A DNA stretch of 64,000 bases, from the NCBI GenBank assembly GCA_018711525.1, contig DVIF01000074.1, positions 1 through 64,000 on the forward strand, in the 5' to 3' direction. The position numbers and the translations under genes were made by a program. The DNA is from Candidatus Ornithospirochaeta stercorigallinarum (lineage in GTDB: Bacteria; Spirochaetota; Spirochaetia; Sphaerochaetales; Sphaerochaetaceae). Below the pieces are notes generated by a model. It had not been told where the DNA came from. It worked only from the letters and a program-made list of their open reading frames with translations, and made no database searches. Of the stretch, positions 8,260-16,985 are shown piece after piece. How positions within the stretch are numbered: position 1 is the stretch's first letter; every line of letters begins with the position of its first letter.

Positions 8260-8331
8260 TCCTCATATTGTTTTCTTTTTTGTTCTTCATGGCAGTCTGT
8301 CGTGCTATCATTGGGATAAGAGGAAAACAAT

Positions 8332-9600
8332 ATGGAACTGACGAAAAGGCAGCAGGATATCCTTGATGGAAAAGAAGGGGATGTCAAGGCCAAGGTGATG
8401 AAGACCCTTGTAATGTACGGCGAGACCTTCGGATCTGAGCGTATGGTCGACATTACAGGTGAATATGGTCATCTTGTGACAAGTTTTGGATTATCGGTGA
8501 TGAAACCGGTATATGACCTGATGGATACCCTTATCGAGGGTGGGGCGCTTTCGGGGCAGAAGTTTTCAGTAGACCCGAGGCCTCTTGAGGATTGCGTTCC
8601 AAGGAATCTTATCCAGAACATATTCTTCAAGGTGATGTATTCCAAGCAATCCGATTATGATGCCCAGCTTAAGAAGCTAGGTATAATGTCCCCTGATGCG
8701 TATACATGTACATGCTATATGGATGAAGTCGGCAACACCCCTAAGGAGGGGGATGTACTCTCATGGGCTGAGAGTTCTGCCGTCGTCTATGCGAACAGCA
8801 TCCTGGGAGCACGATGCAACCGTAACAGCGGCATACTCGATCTCTTTGGATCCATCGTCGGATGCGTCCCTTATTTCGGTCTCCTTACAGATGAAGGCAG
8901 GAAAGCAGACTGGTTGATTGAAGTGAGGACGAGCAGAAGGCCTGAGGCCCAGCTGCTTGGATCTGCTATCGGAATGAAGGTCATGGAGGATGTTCCGTAT
9001 GTCGTCGGCATGGACAGGTACTTCACATCCTTAACTGATGAGGCAAAGGCCTATTTCAAGGACTTCGGTGCAGCCACAGCCTCAAACGGTGCGGTTGGCC
9101 TCTATCATATAGAGGGGCTTACCCCGGAGGCTTTAAAGCATGGCAGGACGCTCTTAAAGGAGAACTACAAGACATTCGTAATAGATGATGAGGTCCTGGA
9201 GAACACAGAGAAGAACTACCCGATAATATGGAAGGATATGAATGCGAAGCCGAAGCTGGCATTCATAGGATGCCCGCATCTCTCACATGCTCAGCTTCTA
9301 TCCTGGACGGACAGGATAGGCAATACCTTGAGGGACAAAGGTATGAAAAAACTCTCGATTAAGACCGTGATGACAGCCGCTCCTGCTGTCTTGAAGGAAT
9401 TCAGGAAGACAGAGGAGGCTAAGAGGCTTGAAAGCTATGGCGTCGTCCTTTCCTACATCTGTCCTCTGATGTACATGAACAACCCTATGTGCGGCTCCAT
9501 GCCTGTCATAACATGTTCCAACAAGCTGAGGACCTATACATCTGCAAGGTATTTCAAAGAAGATGCCCTTTTGGACATCATCACAGGGGGTGCGTTATGA
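8332..9600 (+). CDS. aconitase X catalytic (large) subunit, cis-3-hydroxy-L-proline dehydratase-like
   Basis: 422 residues of the AcnX/DUF521 family. Cysteines that could hold the Fe-S centre are visible at ~126/128 (TCTCY), 162 (ARCNRN), 178, and in the C-terminal CPLMYMNNPMCGSM stretch. Separate large and small subunits of this type dehydrate cis-3-hydroxy-L-proline in bacteria, or mevalonate 5-phosphate in archaea; the former is likelier here, but the substrate is inference. The small subunit starts within the stop codon (ATGA, 9597-9600). A TGCTATCATT extended -10 (TATCAT at 8306-8311) lies upstream. The TRAP operon nearby could supply a substrate. Confidence 0.85.
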   Translation: MELTKRQQDILDGKEGDVKAKVMKTLVMYGETFGSERMVDITGEYGHLVTSFGLSVMKPVYDLMDTLIEGGALSGQKFSVDPRPLEDCVPRNLIQNIFFKVMYSKQSDYDAQLKKLGIMSPDAYTCTCYMDEVGNTPKEGDVLSWAESSAVVYANSILGARCNRNSGILDLFGSIVGCVPYFGLLTDEGRKADWLIEVRTSRRPEAQLLGSAIGMKVMEDVPYVVGMDRYFTSLTDEAKAYFKDFGAATASNGAVGLYHIEGLTPEALKHGRTLLKENYKTFVIDDEVLENTEKNYPIIWKDMNAKPKLAFIGCPHLSHAQLLSWTDRIGNTLRDKGMKKLSIKTVMTAAPAVLKEFRKTEEAKRLESYGVVLSYICPLMYMNNPMCGSMPVITCSNKLRTYTSARYFKEDALLDIITGGAL

Positions 9601-10046
9601 GCGAGAGGATTTTCAAAGGGCGTGTGGTTGTAAAAGGTTCCGTTTCTGCAGAGGCGCTTGTATCAAAAGGAGGGTTCAACACTCTGGCCAGCTACCAGCA
9701 CTCGCTGATGTTCGGAGATAAGAAGGGAAAGTGCTCCGACCAGAACAACAAGGACCTATATAAGAAGGAGATGGCAGGAAAGGCACTGTGCCTGCCTCAG
9801 ACAATCGGCTCCACCACAGGGGGCCTTGTCCTCTACTGTGCTTCATGCATGGGCAGACAACCTGCATGCCTGCTGTTCTCAAAAGAGATAGATTCCCTTG
9901 CTGCTGCCGGTGCAATCCTTTCGGCAGTATGGACGGACAATCCGATGCCTACGATAGACTCCCTTGGCGAGGAGTTTCTTTCCTATGTACAGAGCGGGGA
10001 CAGGATAAGCGTCATGGAGGATGGCACTGTCAAAGTCGAGAGGTAA
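9597..10046 (+). CDS. aconitase X swivel (small) subunit, DUF126 family
   Basis: 149 residues matching the DUF126 swivelling domain that closes over the AcnX active site. It contains the conserved ISMF-like strand region, a Ser/Thr-Gly loop (GSTTGGLVLY) and the CMGRQPACLL segment. The ATG at 9597 overlaps the large-subunit stop, so both subunits are produced in a coupled manner. A frame open further upstream exists but is out of register with the family N-terminus (KGRVVVKGSVSAEALVS). A long hairpin follows the stop. Confidence 0.85.
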   Translation: MSERIFKGRVVVKGSVSAEALVSKGGFNTLASYQHSLMFGDKKGKCSDQNNKDLYKKEMAGKALCLPQTIGSTTGGLVLYCASCMGRQPACLLFSKEIDSLAAAGAILSAVWTDNPMPTIDSLGEEFLSYVQSGDRISVMEDGTVKVER

Positions 10047-10047
10047 A

Positions 10048-10074
10048 AGATAAGAGGCATTGCGCCTCTTATCT
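10048..10074. terminator. bidirectional hairpin between convergent genes
   Basis: A perfect 11-bp inverted repeat (10048-10058 with 10064-10074, loop of 5) lies between the stop of the AcnX small subunit and the stop of the opposite flavoenzyme gene. On the minus strand it runs into TTTTA; on the plus strand no T-run follows. It probably serves both genes. Confidence 0.65.
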
Positions 10075-12125
10075 CAAATCTTCATTGCAACCTCGTATGC
10101 ACGCCATATCACGCTTCTGAGGTTTCCTACACTCAGGCAATCTCCTACAAGGTATGATTTCCTTCCACTTGAGCTCAGTGGGGAAGGTGTGTATCCGACA
10201 CTGCTTATTACGCTCTCTGCTGGAATCTCCTTCTCCTCCCCGCTTCCTGTGGTGATTAATACAGCTCCATCTTTTATCTCTTTGACTTTGGCATTCAGGT
10301 AGACACCTGTCTTGTTAAGTGCAAACCATTCTCTCAGATATGAGCTGTTTGCAAGGCACACACCCTTTTGTGCGATGAGGTCGTCCTTCATCTCTATGAT
10401 GCTTACATCCTTTCCTTGCAGTGCAAGCTCATAGGCGACTTCGCATCCTGTAAGTCCTCCTCCTATCACAGCAACGCTATCTCCGACGGCTTTTCCATTA
10501 AGATAGTCGCATGCCTCGATTGTTTTATCGAAACCGGGGATGGGCAATCGCTTTGCTTTTGCTCCCGTGGCTATTACAACCACATCCTCATCAAGTTTCG
10601 AGATATCGTTGATTTCAGTGTTGTATTTAACTTCAATGTCAAGCTTTTCCATCTGCCTCTGATACCATGAAAGCAGGGCCCTGAGCTTGCCTTTGTATGA
10701 TTCGGCACTGGCTGGGATGAATGTTCCTCCAAGCTTGCCGCTCTTTTCATAGATGATAGGATTGTGCCCTCTGAGCTTTAAGACCCTTGCACTCTCCATT
10801 CCTCCGATTCCTCCACCTATGATTGCGACGTTCTTCGGCCTGTCCGTCTTCTTTATGTAATGCTTGTTCCATTGCATCATCTCCGCGTTCACCGCACATC
10901 TTGCAAGATGCAGGCTGTCTGAGAGGTCCTGGTCGTTCGGAACTCCTTTGTAGTGGCACATGTTGAAGCATCCGTTATGGCAGAGTATGCATGGCCTTAT
11001 GTCTTCGCTCCTCTCTTCCTTCAGCTTTGTAATCCATTCAGGGTCTGCAAGGAACTGGCGGGCAAAGCCTGCTCCGTCAAGCTTTCCTTCACTTATCGCC
11101 TCTGCCGCGGTATACGGATCAAGCCTTCCTGCTGCGACGACAGGGATGTCTACGAAATTCCTTATGTGCTCGACATCCTCCAGGTTGCAGTTTTCCGGCA
11201 TGTAGATAGGTGGGTGGGCCCAGTACCATGCATCGTATGTCCCGTTGTCGCAGTTGAGCATGTCATAGCCCGCATCCTGAAGCATTTTCACAGCTTTTTC
11301 CGACTCCGCCATATCCCTTCCGACTTCTGTGTATTCCTCTCCCGGAAGAGCACCTTTCCTGAAATCCTTTGTTTTGGAGAGTACGCTGTAGCGCAGGGAT
11401 ACGGGGAAGTCCGAGCCGCATCTCTTCTTTATCGCCTCGACGATTTCAATTGCGAAGCGGTATCTGTTCTCCATCGAACCGCCATATTCATCCGTCCTCT
11501 TATTCACATATTTGAGTGTGAACTGGTCCAGAAGATATCCTTCATGCACCGCATGGATTTCAACCCCGTCAACACCTGCATCCCTGAGCATCAGCGAGCT
11601 TTCGGCAAACGAGGTGACCATCTCTTTTATCTCATCTTTTGTCATCTCCCTTGACGGCACCTTGTCGGACCATCTGTTGGGGGAGGGGCTTGCGGATGCT
11701 GTGATCCTGTCGAGATTCATTATCGGCTTTGAAATCGTTTTGATTACAGGGGTGTTGTACAGCATCTCCATCATGCTGCTTATCGTGAATGAGCGTCCGA
11801 ATCCTGCAGTCAGCTGTATGAAGAGCTTTGCCCCTGTCTTATGGAACGACGGCATCCATTCTGCAAGATCCCTATACATCTTCTTGTTCTTGTGCAGCCA
11901 TTGCCCGAACATAGGGTTGTAGATCGGTTGACAGCCTGGAAGAAGAAGTCCGACATTGTTTTCTGCTACTTCCATGATGAAGCGGGCACCATCTTTATCG
12001 AAATGGTTCTTCTCCATCCATCCGAAGAGGTCAGTGCCTCCCATGCTTGTGAGAACAATCCTGTTCTTGATTTCACATTTCCCGATCTTCCACGGGGTGA
12101 ATAAAGGTTCTAATCGTGTGTCCAT
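10074..12125 (-). CDS. NADH:flavin oxidoreductase, old-yellow-enzyme/2,4-dienoyl-CoA reductase (BaiH/FadH-like)
   Basis: 683 residues in three parts. An FMN-binding TIM barrel (1-~360) carries EIHAVHEGYLLDQF and the YGGS motif. A [4Fe-4S] cysteine set follows (Cys379, 382, 386 and probably 410). The C-terminal FAD/NAD(P) domains carry GGGIGGMESA and GGGLTGCEVA. Relatives reduce enoyl-CoA, bile-acid or other activated double bonds in anaerobes; the substrate is unknown. The start at 12125 matches the family N-terminus (MDTRLEPLFTPWKIG) but has no Shine-Dalgarno. A good one lies 46 bp upstream before a different, out-of-frame ATG (see the small ORF at 12073-12171). Confidence 0.9.
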   Translation of the reverse strand: MDTRLEPLFTPWKIGKCEIKNRIVLTSMGGTDLFGWMEKNHFDKDGARFIMEVAENNVGLLLPGCQPIYNPMFGQWLHKNKKMYRDLAEWMPSFHKTGAKLFIQLTAGFGRSFTISSMMEMLYNTPVIKTISKPIMNLDRITASASPSPNRWSDKVPSREMTKDEIKEMVTSFAESSLMLRDAGVDGVEIHAVHEGYLLDQFTLKYVNKRTDEYGGSMENRYRFAIEIVEAIKKRCGSDFPVSLRYSVLSKTKDFRKGALPGEEYTEVGRDMAESEKAVKMLQDAGYDMLNCDNGTYDAWYWAHPPIYMPENCNLEDVEHIRNFVDIPVVAAGRLDPYTAAEAISEGKLDGAGFARQFLADPEWITKLKEERSEDIRPCILCHNGCFNMCHYKGVPNDQDLSDSLHLARCAVNAEMMQWNKHYIKKTDRPKNVAIIGGGIGGMESARVLKLRGHNPIIYEKSGKLGGTFIPASAESYKGKLRALLSWYQRQMEKLDIEVKYNTEINDISKLDEDVVVIATGAKAKRLPIPGFDKTIEACDYLNGKAVGDSVAVIGGGLTGCEVAYELALQGKDVSIIEMKDDLIAQKGVCLANSSYLREWFALNKTGVYLNAKVKEIKDGAVLITTGSGEEKEIPAESVISSVGYTPSPLSSSGRKSYLVGDCLSVGNLRSVIWRAYEVAMKI

Positions 12126-12171
12126 ATTGAGAATGGTAAATGAAAAGAACCCACAGGTCAAAATATTTCAT
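12073..12171 (-). CDS. possible 32-aa leader peptide overlapping the flavoenzyme start
   Basis: On the minus strand a strong AAGGAGG lies 7 nt before an ATG at 12171. This opens a 32-codon frame (MKYFDLWVLFIYHS...) that stops at 12073, overlapping the first 53 bases of the flavoenzyme gene in another frame. It could couple translation of the downstream gene or simply be a chance frame. There is no homology argument. Confidence 0.3.
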   Translation of the reverse strand: MKYFDLWVLFIYHSQYGHTIRTFIHPVEDREM

Positions 12172-12222
12172 TGTTTTTCCTCCTTCGATTTCTGTTGTAT
12201 CATTCAGAAAGAGGAGAAGAAT

Positions 12223-13143
12223 ATGTTTGATTTCCTTGACAGGGTTGCATTTGATATCATTGTCATCTTTCTTTTCATCATCTTTCTCATTATTGCAGTC
12301 AAGACAAGGTTCTGGCAGAGGATTCTCAAGAGATTGTTTGAAAAGATCGGCTCCGGGTATTTCAGGAAGGGAACGCGTAATTCTATTTTCCAAAGTGAGA
12401 GGACTGTCTATGGGAAGTCTGAAAGCGAGATGAGAAAAGCCGTGGATGAGTTCTATGGCGAGATGTTTGGGAACATAGATAACTATTTGGACCGCTTTTA
12501 TAGTTTTTCCGGACTTTTCGAACAGGCTGGAAGAACGCTCTCTTCATTTTTCAGCGGTAGCGACATTGAAGAAGCAAAGAAGAAGCAGACGCTGGAAATG
12601 CTCAAGGATACGATAACTCCGAGCTTTGACTTGGGAGCACGTCTTAATGAGATATGCATGGATTCCAATGAGGAGTTCAAAGCGGAAATCGAGAAGATCC
12701 TGAAAATAAACAGTGTAGGGCGCAAAGGTAGGAATTATGAGCTCAAGATACAATCTGCAATTACATCCTATAGGGAGATAGGAATGCCTGAAAGTGAGAT
12801 CAATCCATTGATTACAATCGGGGTAGGTGCTGCAGGAACAGTTCTTTCTTCTGCTTTTGCAGAGGAAGTGCTCTCTACTGCTTTAGATAATTTCCTCCCG
12901 GCAACAATCTCCGATACCCTCTCAGGGCCATTGGGACTTGGATTCGGCATTCTCTTAGGACTTGGCATAAACTACACGGGAATCAAGCTTGATGAGCTAA
13001 TAAACAGGAAGAAATATAAGGAATCACTTGTAAAATATATTGAGAAGGAGCGTTCTCTGTATTTAGAGGAGCTTGAAAAGACATTCTCCCTTCATGAGAA
13101 GAGGGCGAAGGAGATCTGTTTCGATTCATCTGAGGGCAGATAA
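12223..13143 (+). CDS. membrane-anchored protein of unknown function
   Basis: 306 residues, not recognised. An N-terminal membrane helix (~8-28, IIVIFLFIIFLIIAV) is followed by a charged helical region of ~150 residues with a Glu/Lys-rich stretch. Two further hydrophobic stretches come at ~205-225 and ~235-260, the second glycine-rich (GPLGLGFGILLGLGINY), and the end is charged and helical. ATG 12223 follows GAGGAG. It is divergent from the flavoenzyme gene; TATCATT at 12198-12204 may be its -10. Function cannot be inferred from neighbours. Confidence 0.75.
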   Translation: MFDFLDRVAFDIIVIFLFIIFLIIAVKTRFWQRILKRLFEKIGSGYFRKGTRNSIFQSERTVYGKSESEMRKAVDEFYGEMFGNIDNYLDRFYSFSGLFEQAGRTLSSFFSGSDIEEAKKKQTLEMLKDTITPSFDLGARLNEICMDSNEEFKAEIEKILKINSVGRKGRNYELKIQSAITSYREIGMPESEINPLITIGVGAAGTVLSSAFAEEVLSTALDNFLPATISDTLSGPLGLGFGILLGLGINYTGIKLDELINRKKYKESLVKYIEKERSLYLEELEKTFSLHEKRAKEICFDSSEGR

Positions 13144-13145
13144 TG

Positions 13146-13174
13146 AAAAAGGCCCATACTTTTACGCATGGGCC
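13146..13174 (-). terminator. intrinsic terminator of adhE
   Basis: Read on the minus strand, GGCCCAT and ATGGGCC (13168-13174 and 13151-13157) form a 7-bp stem with a 10-nt loop, followed by TTTTTC. It lies just after the adhE stop and abuts the end of the convergent gene at 13143. Confidence 0.8.
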
Positions 13175-13194
13175 AATGTGTCAATTGGTTATTC

Positions 13195-15855
13195 TTACAC
13201 CTCTTCCTTCCAGGCTCTTCCATAGTAGGAGTCGAGGTAGAGCTGCTTGATCTGACTGATGAGCGGATAGCGTGGGTTGCTTCCTGTGCACTGGTCGTCG
13301 AATGCTTTTACAGCAAGCTCGTCCACTGCAGAGAGGAACTCAGCCTCATCAACACCCCATTCCTTGATTGATGCAGGTACTCCAAGCTCCTTCTTGAGTT
13401 TTTCGATTCCCTCGATGAGGATCTCGACCTTCTCCTCCAGGCTCTTTGCATTCCTGCTGTCCATGAGGTCGGTGTTCTTCGTGTTGTTGACAGGTGTTGA
13501 GATGTAGTCTGCAACACGTGCGTATCTGCTGATTGCAGACGGGTACTCATACTGAGGGAAGGATGCCTGCTTTGTAGGATTGTCATTTGCATTGAAGCGG
13601 ATGACGTTCGTAAGAAGCAGTGCGTTTGCCATTCCGTGTGGTACGTGGAAGCGTGCACCGAGCTTATGTGCCATTGAGTGACATACTCCGAGGAAGGCGT
13701 TGCTGAATGCCATACCTGCCATCGTGGATGCATCATGAACCTTCTCTCTCGCCTTCTTGTTCGTTCCATCGGCATATGCCTGTGGAAGATACTTGAAGAT
13801 GATCCTAGCCGCTTCAAGGGAGAGTGCGTTCGTATAGTCGGTGCTCATTGAGGAGACAAGTGCCTCAAGTGCGTGTGTAAGTACGTCCACACCGCAGCTT
13901 GCTGTAAGGCCCTTCGGCTGTCCCATTGCAAGCTCACTGTCCACAATCGCCATGCTCGGGGTGAGTGCATAGTCTGCAATAGCCCATTTCATGCCTGTCT
14001 TCTCATCTGTGATGATTGCAAACGGTGTGACCTCACTACCTGTTCCACTTGTCGTAGGAATACATACGAGCTCTGCCTTCTTGCCCATGTTAGGGAATGC
14101 ATAGATCCTCTTCCTGATATCCATGAACCTCAGTGCAAGTCCTTCGAACTTTACCTCCGGGTGCTCATAGAGAAGCCAGATGATTTTCGCTGCATCCATA
14201 GGGGAGCCGCCACCTACTGCGATGATCACATCAGGGTTGTATGCATTCACAAGCTGCATTGCTGTGTTGATCGTTCCAAGGGTTGGATCCGGTTTTACCT
14301 GATGGAACACCTCAGTCTCGACTCCGATCTGGCTAAGTGATTCCTGGATCCTGTCGATCATGCCGGAAGAAAAGAGGAAGCTGTCTGTGACGATGAATGC
14401 CCTCTTCTTTCCCTCCAGTTCCTGAAGTGCGACTGGAAGACAACCGTACTTGAAATAGATTTTCGGTGGCAGCTTGAACCAAAGCATGTTCTCCCTCCTC
14501 TCTGCTACTGTCTTGATGTTGAGTAGGTGCTTAGGTCCTACGTTCTCACTGATGCTGTTGTTTCCCCATGATCCGCAACCGAGGGTAAGGGAAGGCTCAA
14601 GGCGGAAGTTGTAGATGTCTCCGATGGCACCCTGGCTTGCAGGCATGTTGATAAGCACACGGCTTGTCTTCACAGTCTTTCCATAGTTGTCGATCTTGTC
14701 CTGCTCCTTCTCGTCGATGTAGAGCACTGATGTGTGTCCGAATCCTCCGAGTGCGATCAGCTGTGCTGCCATCATGCATCCCTCTCCATAGTTCTCGCAT
14801 GAGTACATTCCAAGGACAGGAGAGAGCTTTTCATGTGCGAACGGCTCGTCTGCGGCAACCCTCTTCACTTCCCCGATGAGGACCTTTGTGTTCTTTGGAA
14901 CGCTGAAGCCTGCGATCTCTGCAATCTTATATGCGGGCTGACCTACGATCTTCGGGTTTACAGATCCCCTTGCCGGATCGAGGATGATCGGGCTGAGCTT
15001 TGCCATCTCTTCCTTGTTCAGGAAGTGTGCACCCTGTTCTTTGAGCTCCTTCTTCACTTCGCTGTAGATATCCTTATGTGCGATGATGCACTGCTCGGAG
15101 GCACATACGACACCGTTGTCGAATGTCTTACTCATCAGGATCGATGCTACCGCCATCTTTACATTGCAGCTCTTATCGAGGAGGGCAGGGGTGTTTCCAG
15201 CTCCTACGCCGATTGCAGGTTTACCTGAGGAGTATGCGGATTTGACCATTCCAGGACCACCTGTTGCAAGTATGAGATTCACATGCGGGTGGTGCATCAG
15301 ATAGTTCGTCTTCTCCATGCTCGGCTCTTCGATCCATCCTATGATGTCCTCCGGTGCTCCTGCATTGACTGCCGCTTCAAGAACGATGCGTGCAGCATCG
15401 CATGTGCACTTCTTGGCCCTTGGATGCGGGCTGAAGATGATTGCGTTCCTTGTCTTGAGTGCGATGAGGGATTTGAAGATTGCCGTACTTGTCGGGTTTG
15501 TCGTCGGGATGATTCCGCAGATTACACCTTTCGGCTCTGCGATCTTCTTGATTCCGAATCCCGGATCGTCCTCGATGATGCCGCAAGTCTTGTCGTCCTT
15601 ATATTTATGGAAGATGTATTCGGCTGCGAAGTGGTTCTTGATGACCTTGTCTTCGATGATACCCATTCCGGTTTCCTCTACTGCATCCTGTGCAAGTGAG
15701 ATCCTTGCGTTGTTGGCTGCGATACTGGCTGCGCGGAAGATTTCGTCAACTTTTTCCTGAGGGAAATTTGCATAGATTAGCTGAGCTCTTTTTACTCTTT
15801 CAATCAGGTCCTGGAGTTCTTTCTCACCAGGGAACTGCTCATTGACTTCTGCCAT
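13195..15855 (-). CDS. adhE: bifunctional acetaldehyde-CoA / alcohol dehydrogenase AdhE
   Basis: 886 residues, the normal AdhE length. The N-terminal CoA-acylating aldehyde dehydrogenase half has the catalytic cysteine in NGVVCASEQC near residue 246. The C-terminal iron alcohol dehydrogenase half has the GGGSPMDAAK NAD site and metal ligands in HALEALVSS and HSMAHKLGARFHVPHG. It reduces acetyl-CoA to ethanol with two NADH and usually assembles into spirosomes. AAGGAG lies 9 nt before the ATG. A near-consensus promoter lies upstream, overlaid with palindromes. It indicates a mixed-acid/ethanol fermenter. Confidence 0.97.
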   Translation of the reverse strand: MAEVNEQFPGEKELQDLIERVKRAQLIYANFPQEKVDEIFRAASIAANNARISLAQDAVEETGMGIIEDKVIKNHFAAEYIFHKYKDDKTCGIIEDDPGFGIKKIAEPKGVICGIIPTTNPTSTAIFKSLIALKTRNAIIFSPHPRAKKCTCDAARIVLEAAVNAGAPEDIIGWIEEPSMEKTNYLMHHPHVNLILATGGPGMVKSAYSSGKPAIGVGAGNTPALLDKSCNVKMAVASILMSKTFDNGVVCASEQCIIAHKDIYSEVKKELKEQGAHFLNKEEMAKLSPIILDPARGSVNPKIVGQPAYKIAEIAGFSVPKNTKVLIGEVKRVAADEPFAHEKLSPVLGMYSCENYGEGCMMAAQLIALGGFGHTSVLYIDEKEQDKIDNYGKTVKTSRVLINMPASQGAIGDIYNFRLEPSLTLGCGSWGNNSISENVGPKHLLNIKTVAERRENMLWFKLPPKIYFKYGCLPVALQELEGKKRAFIVTDSFLFSSGMIDRIQESLSQIGVETEVFHQVKPDPTLGTINTAMQLVNAYNPDVIIAVGGGSPMDAAKIIWLLYEHPEVKFEGLALRFMDIRKRIYAFPNMGKKAELVCIPTTSGTGSEVTPFAIITDEKTGMKWAIADYALTPSMAIVDSELAMGQPKGLTASCGVDVLTHALEALVSSMSTDYTNALSLEAARIIFKYLPQAYADGTNKKAREKVHDASTMAGMAFSNAFLGVCHSMAHKLGARFHVPHGMANALLLTNVIRFNANDNPTKQASFPQYEYPSAISRYARVADYISTPVNNTKNTDLMDSRNAKSLEEKVEILIEGIEKLKKELGVPASIKEWGVDEAEFLSAVDELAVKAFDDQCTGSNPRYPLISQIKQLYLDSYYGRAWKEEV

Positions 15856-15871
15856 TTCTTTGTCTCCTTAT

Positions 15872-15914
15872 ATTATCGATAAAAATTTATATATAATTAA
15901 TTATCGAATGTCAA
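15872..15914 (-). promoter_or_regulatory. adhE promoter with overlapping palindromes
   Basis: On the minus strand TTGACA (15909-15914), a 17-bp spacer and TATAAA (15886-15891) form a near-perfect sigma-70 promoter. The spacer contains the 12-bp palindrome ATAATTAATTAT (15893-15904). The perfect 10-bp palindrome TTATCGATAA (15873-15882) lies just downstream of the -10, and ATTATCGA is repeated at 15872 and 15900. These could be operator half-sites; the regulator is unknown and they do not match the Rex consensus. Confidence 0.75.
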
Positions 15915-15944
15915 TAGAACCTGATATAATTTTAAATATTGTTC

Positions 15945-16985
15945 TTATAATATTTTCCAATCTATTAATTTAAGTAAAATAAAACAGCATAACATAGTTA
16001 TTGATGTGAAATATGGTACTTTTATTATGCTATCTTTCATTTCTTTTGCCTCTGTTTCATTTAATGCAGAGATGAATCTCTCTTTCAAACTGCCTTTTGA
16101 ATCATAGAAGATGCTTTCCATAGAGAAGAATCTTCTCAGAATCGAGGATATCATACCACCTGAGAACATGTATCGGGAGAATGTCAGGCTGATTATCATG
16201 ATAAGTGAGAGCCTGAGGCCCATTCTCAGTCCGATCTCAATCGACAGCTGTGAGATTGGAAAGCCGAAGATGGAGAACAGCACGAGCCCCCTTGGGATGA
16301 TTATGGATGTAAAGAGGGTGATGGCTATCAGGGCGATGTAGTTAAGCGGTTTGAATCTCCTTCCCTCTTTCAGACTTATAATAATCATGAGGATGAATGC
16401 GATTGCAAGGATTTCCACATGATCGAATGTTGTGATTATCAGAGAGGAGGAAAGGAGTACGATTGTAAAGCTTTTCCTCATTCTCAGATGCTCTGTTCCT
16501 TCATCCATCTTCCTATCCATATCAAATGGTATGCGGTATGAGATGTATGCAGTGATAAGGGCAGAGAAGAATGAAAAGATAAGCATAAGCGGCAGCAGGG
16601 AAAATATTCCAATGCCGATGATAAGGGAGGCGATGGCTATCTGTGCGAATGCGGATGCAGCTGCACCTGAGAGGGATATGCCGTAGAGGCTCACATGCTT
16701 ATCAAGCATGATGGAGACCATGTACATGATGGTGGCGCTTGCCATGCTCTGCCCCAGTGATATGAGGAAGAATGGGGAGAAGAGGGTTCCTGAGAGGTAG
16801 GAGGTGCTGACCGCCTTGAAAAGCGCCAGAGTAAGATAATCCTTTCCTCCCAGCTTCCCTATGGCAAGGAGCATAGGGATGTTTGCCAGTCCGATTCTGA
16901 AGAATGGCAGAGGCCGGGGTATGAAGGTCTCTGCAAGGGATAACAACAGGGAGAGGGCTGTGAGGTTGATTATCCTAGTACGCAT
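15945..16985 (-). CDS. Gx transporter / heptaprenyl-diphosphate-synthase-component-I-like membrane protein with C-terminal T-component-like half
   Basis: 346 residues, about twice the length of a simple Gx-transporter protein (~170). The N-terminal half (1-~170) has the hallmark ALSLLLSLAETFIPRPLPFFRIGLANIPM and several membrane helices resembling ECF S-components. The second half (~195-346) has more helices, and GLRMGLRLSLIMIISLTFSRYMF resembles the CbiQ/EcfT T-component coupling region. Paired with a NusG_II protein (11-bp overlap), as in many anaerobes. No ATPase subunit is adjacent. A transport or quinone/cofactor-related role is inferred. ATG 16985 is preferred over upstream frames that overlap the NusG_II gene more. 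Confidence 0.65.
   Translation of the reverse strand: MRTRIINLTALSLLLSLAETFIPRPLPFFRIGLANIPMLLAIGKLGGKDYLTLALFKAVSTSYLSGTLFSPFFLISLGQSMASATIMYMVSIMLDKHVSLYGISLSGAAASAFAQIAIASLIIGIGIFSLLPLMLIFSFFSALITAYISYRIPFDMDRKMDEGTEHLRMRKSFTIVLLSSSLIITTFDHVEILAIAFILMIIISLKEGRRFKPLNYIALIAITLFTSIIIPRGLVLFSIFGFPISQLSIEIGLRMGLRLSLIMIISLTFSRYMFSGGMISSILRRFFSMESIFYDSKGSLKERFISALNETEAKEMKDSIIKVPYFTSITMLCCFILLKLIDWKIL

Noticed and set aside
10953-11654. 233-codon open frame on the plus strand inside the flavoenzyme gene
   Set aside because: Antisense shadow of a well-supported gene; Cys/Phe/Arg-rich composition, no ribosome site and no domain.
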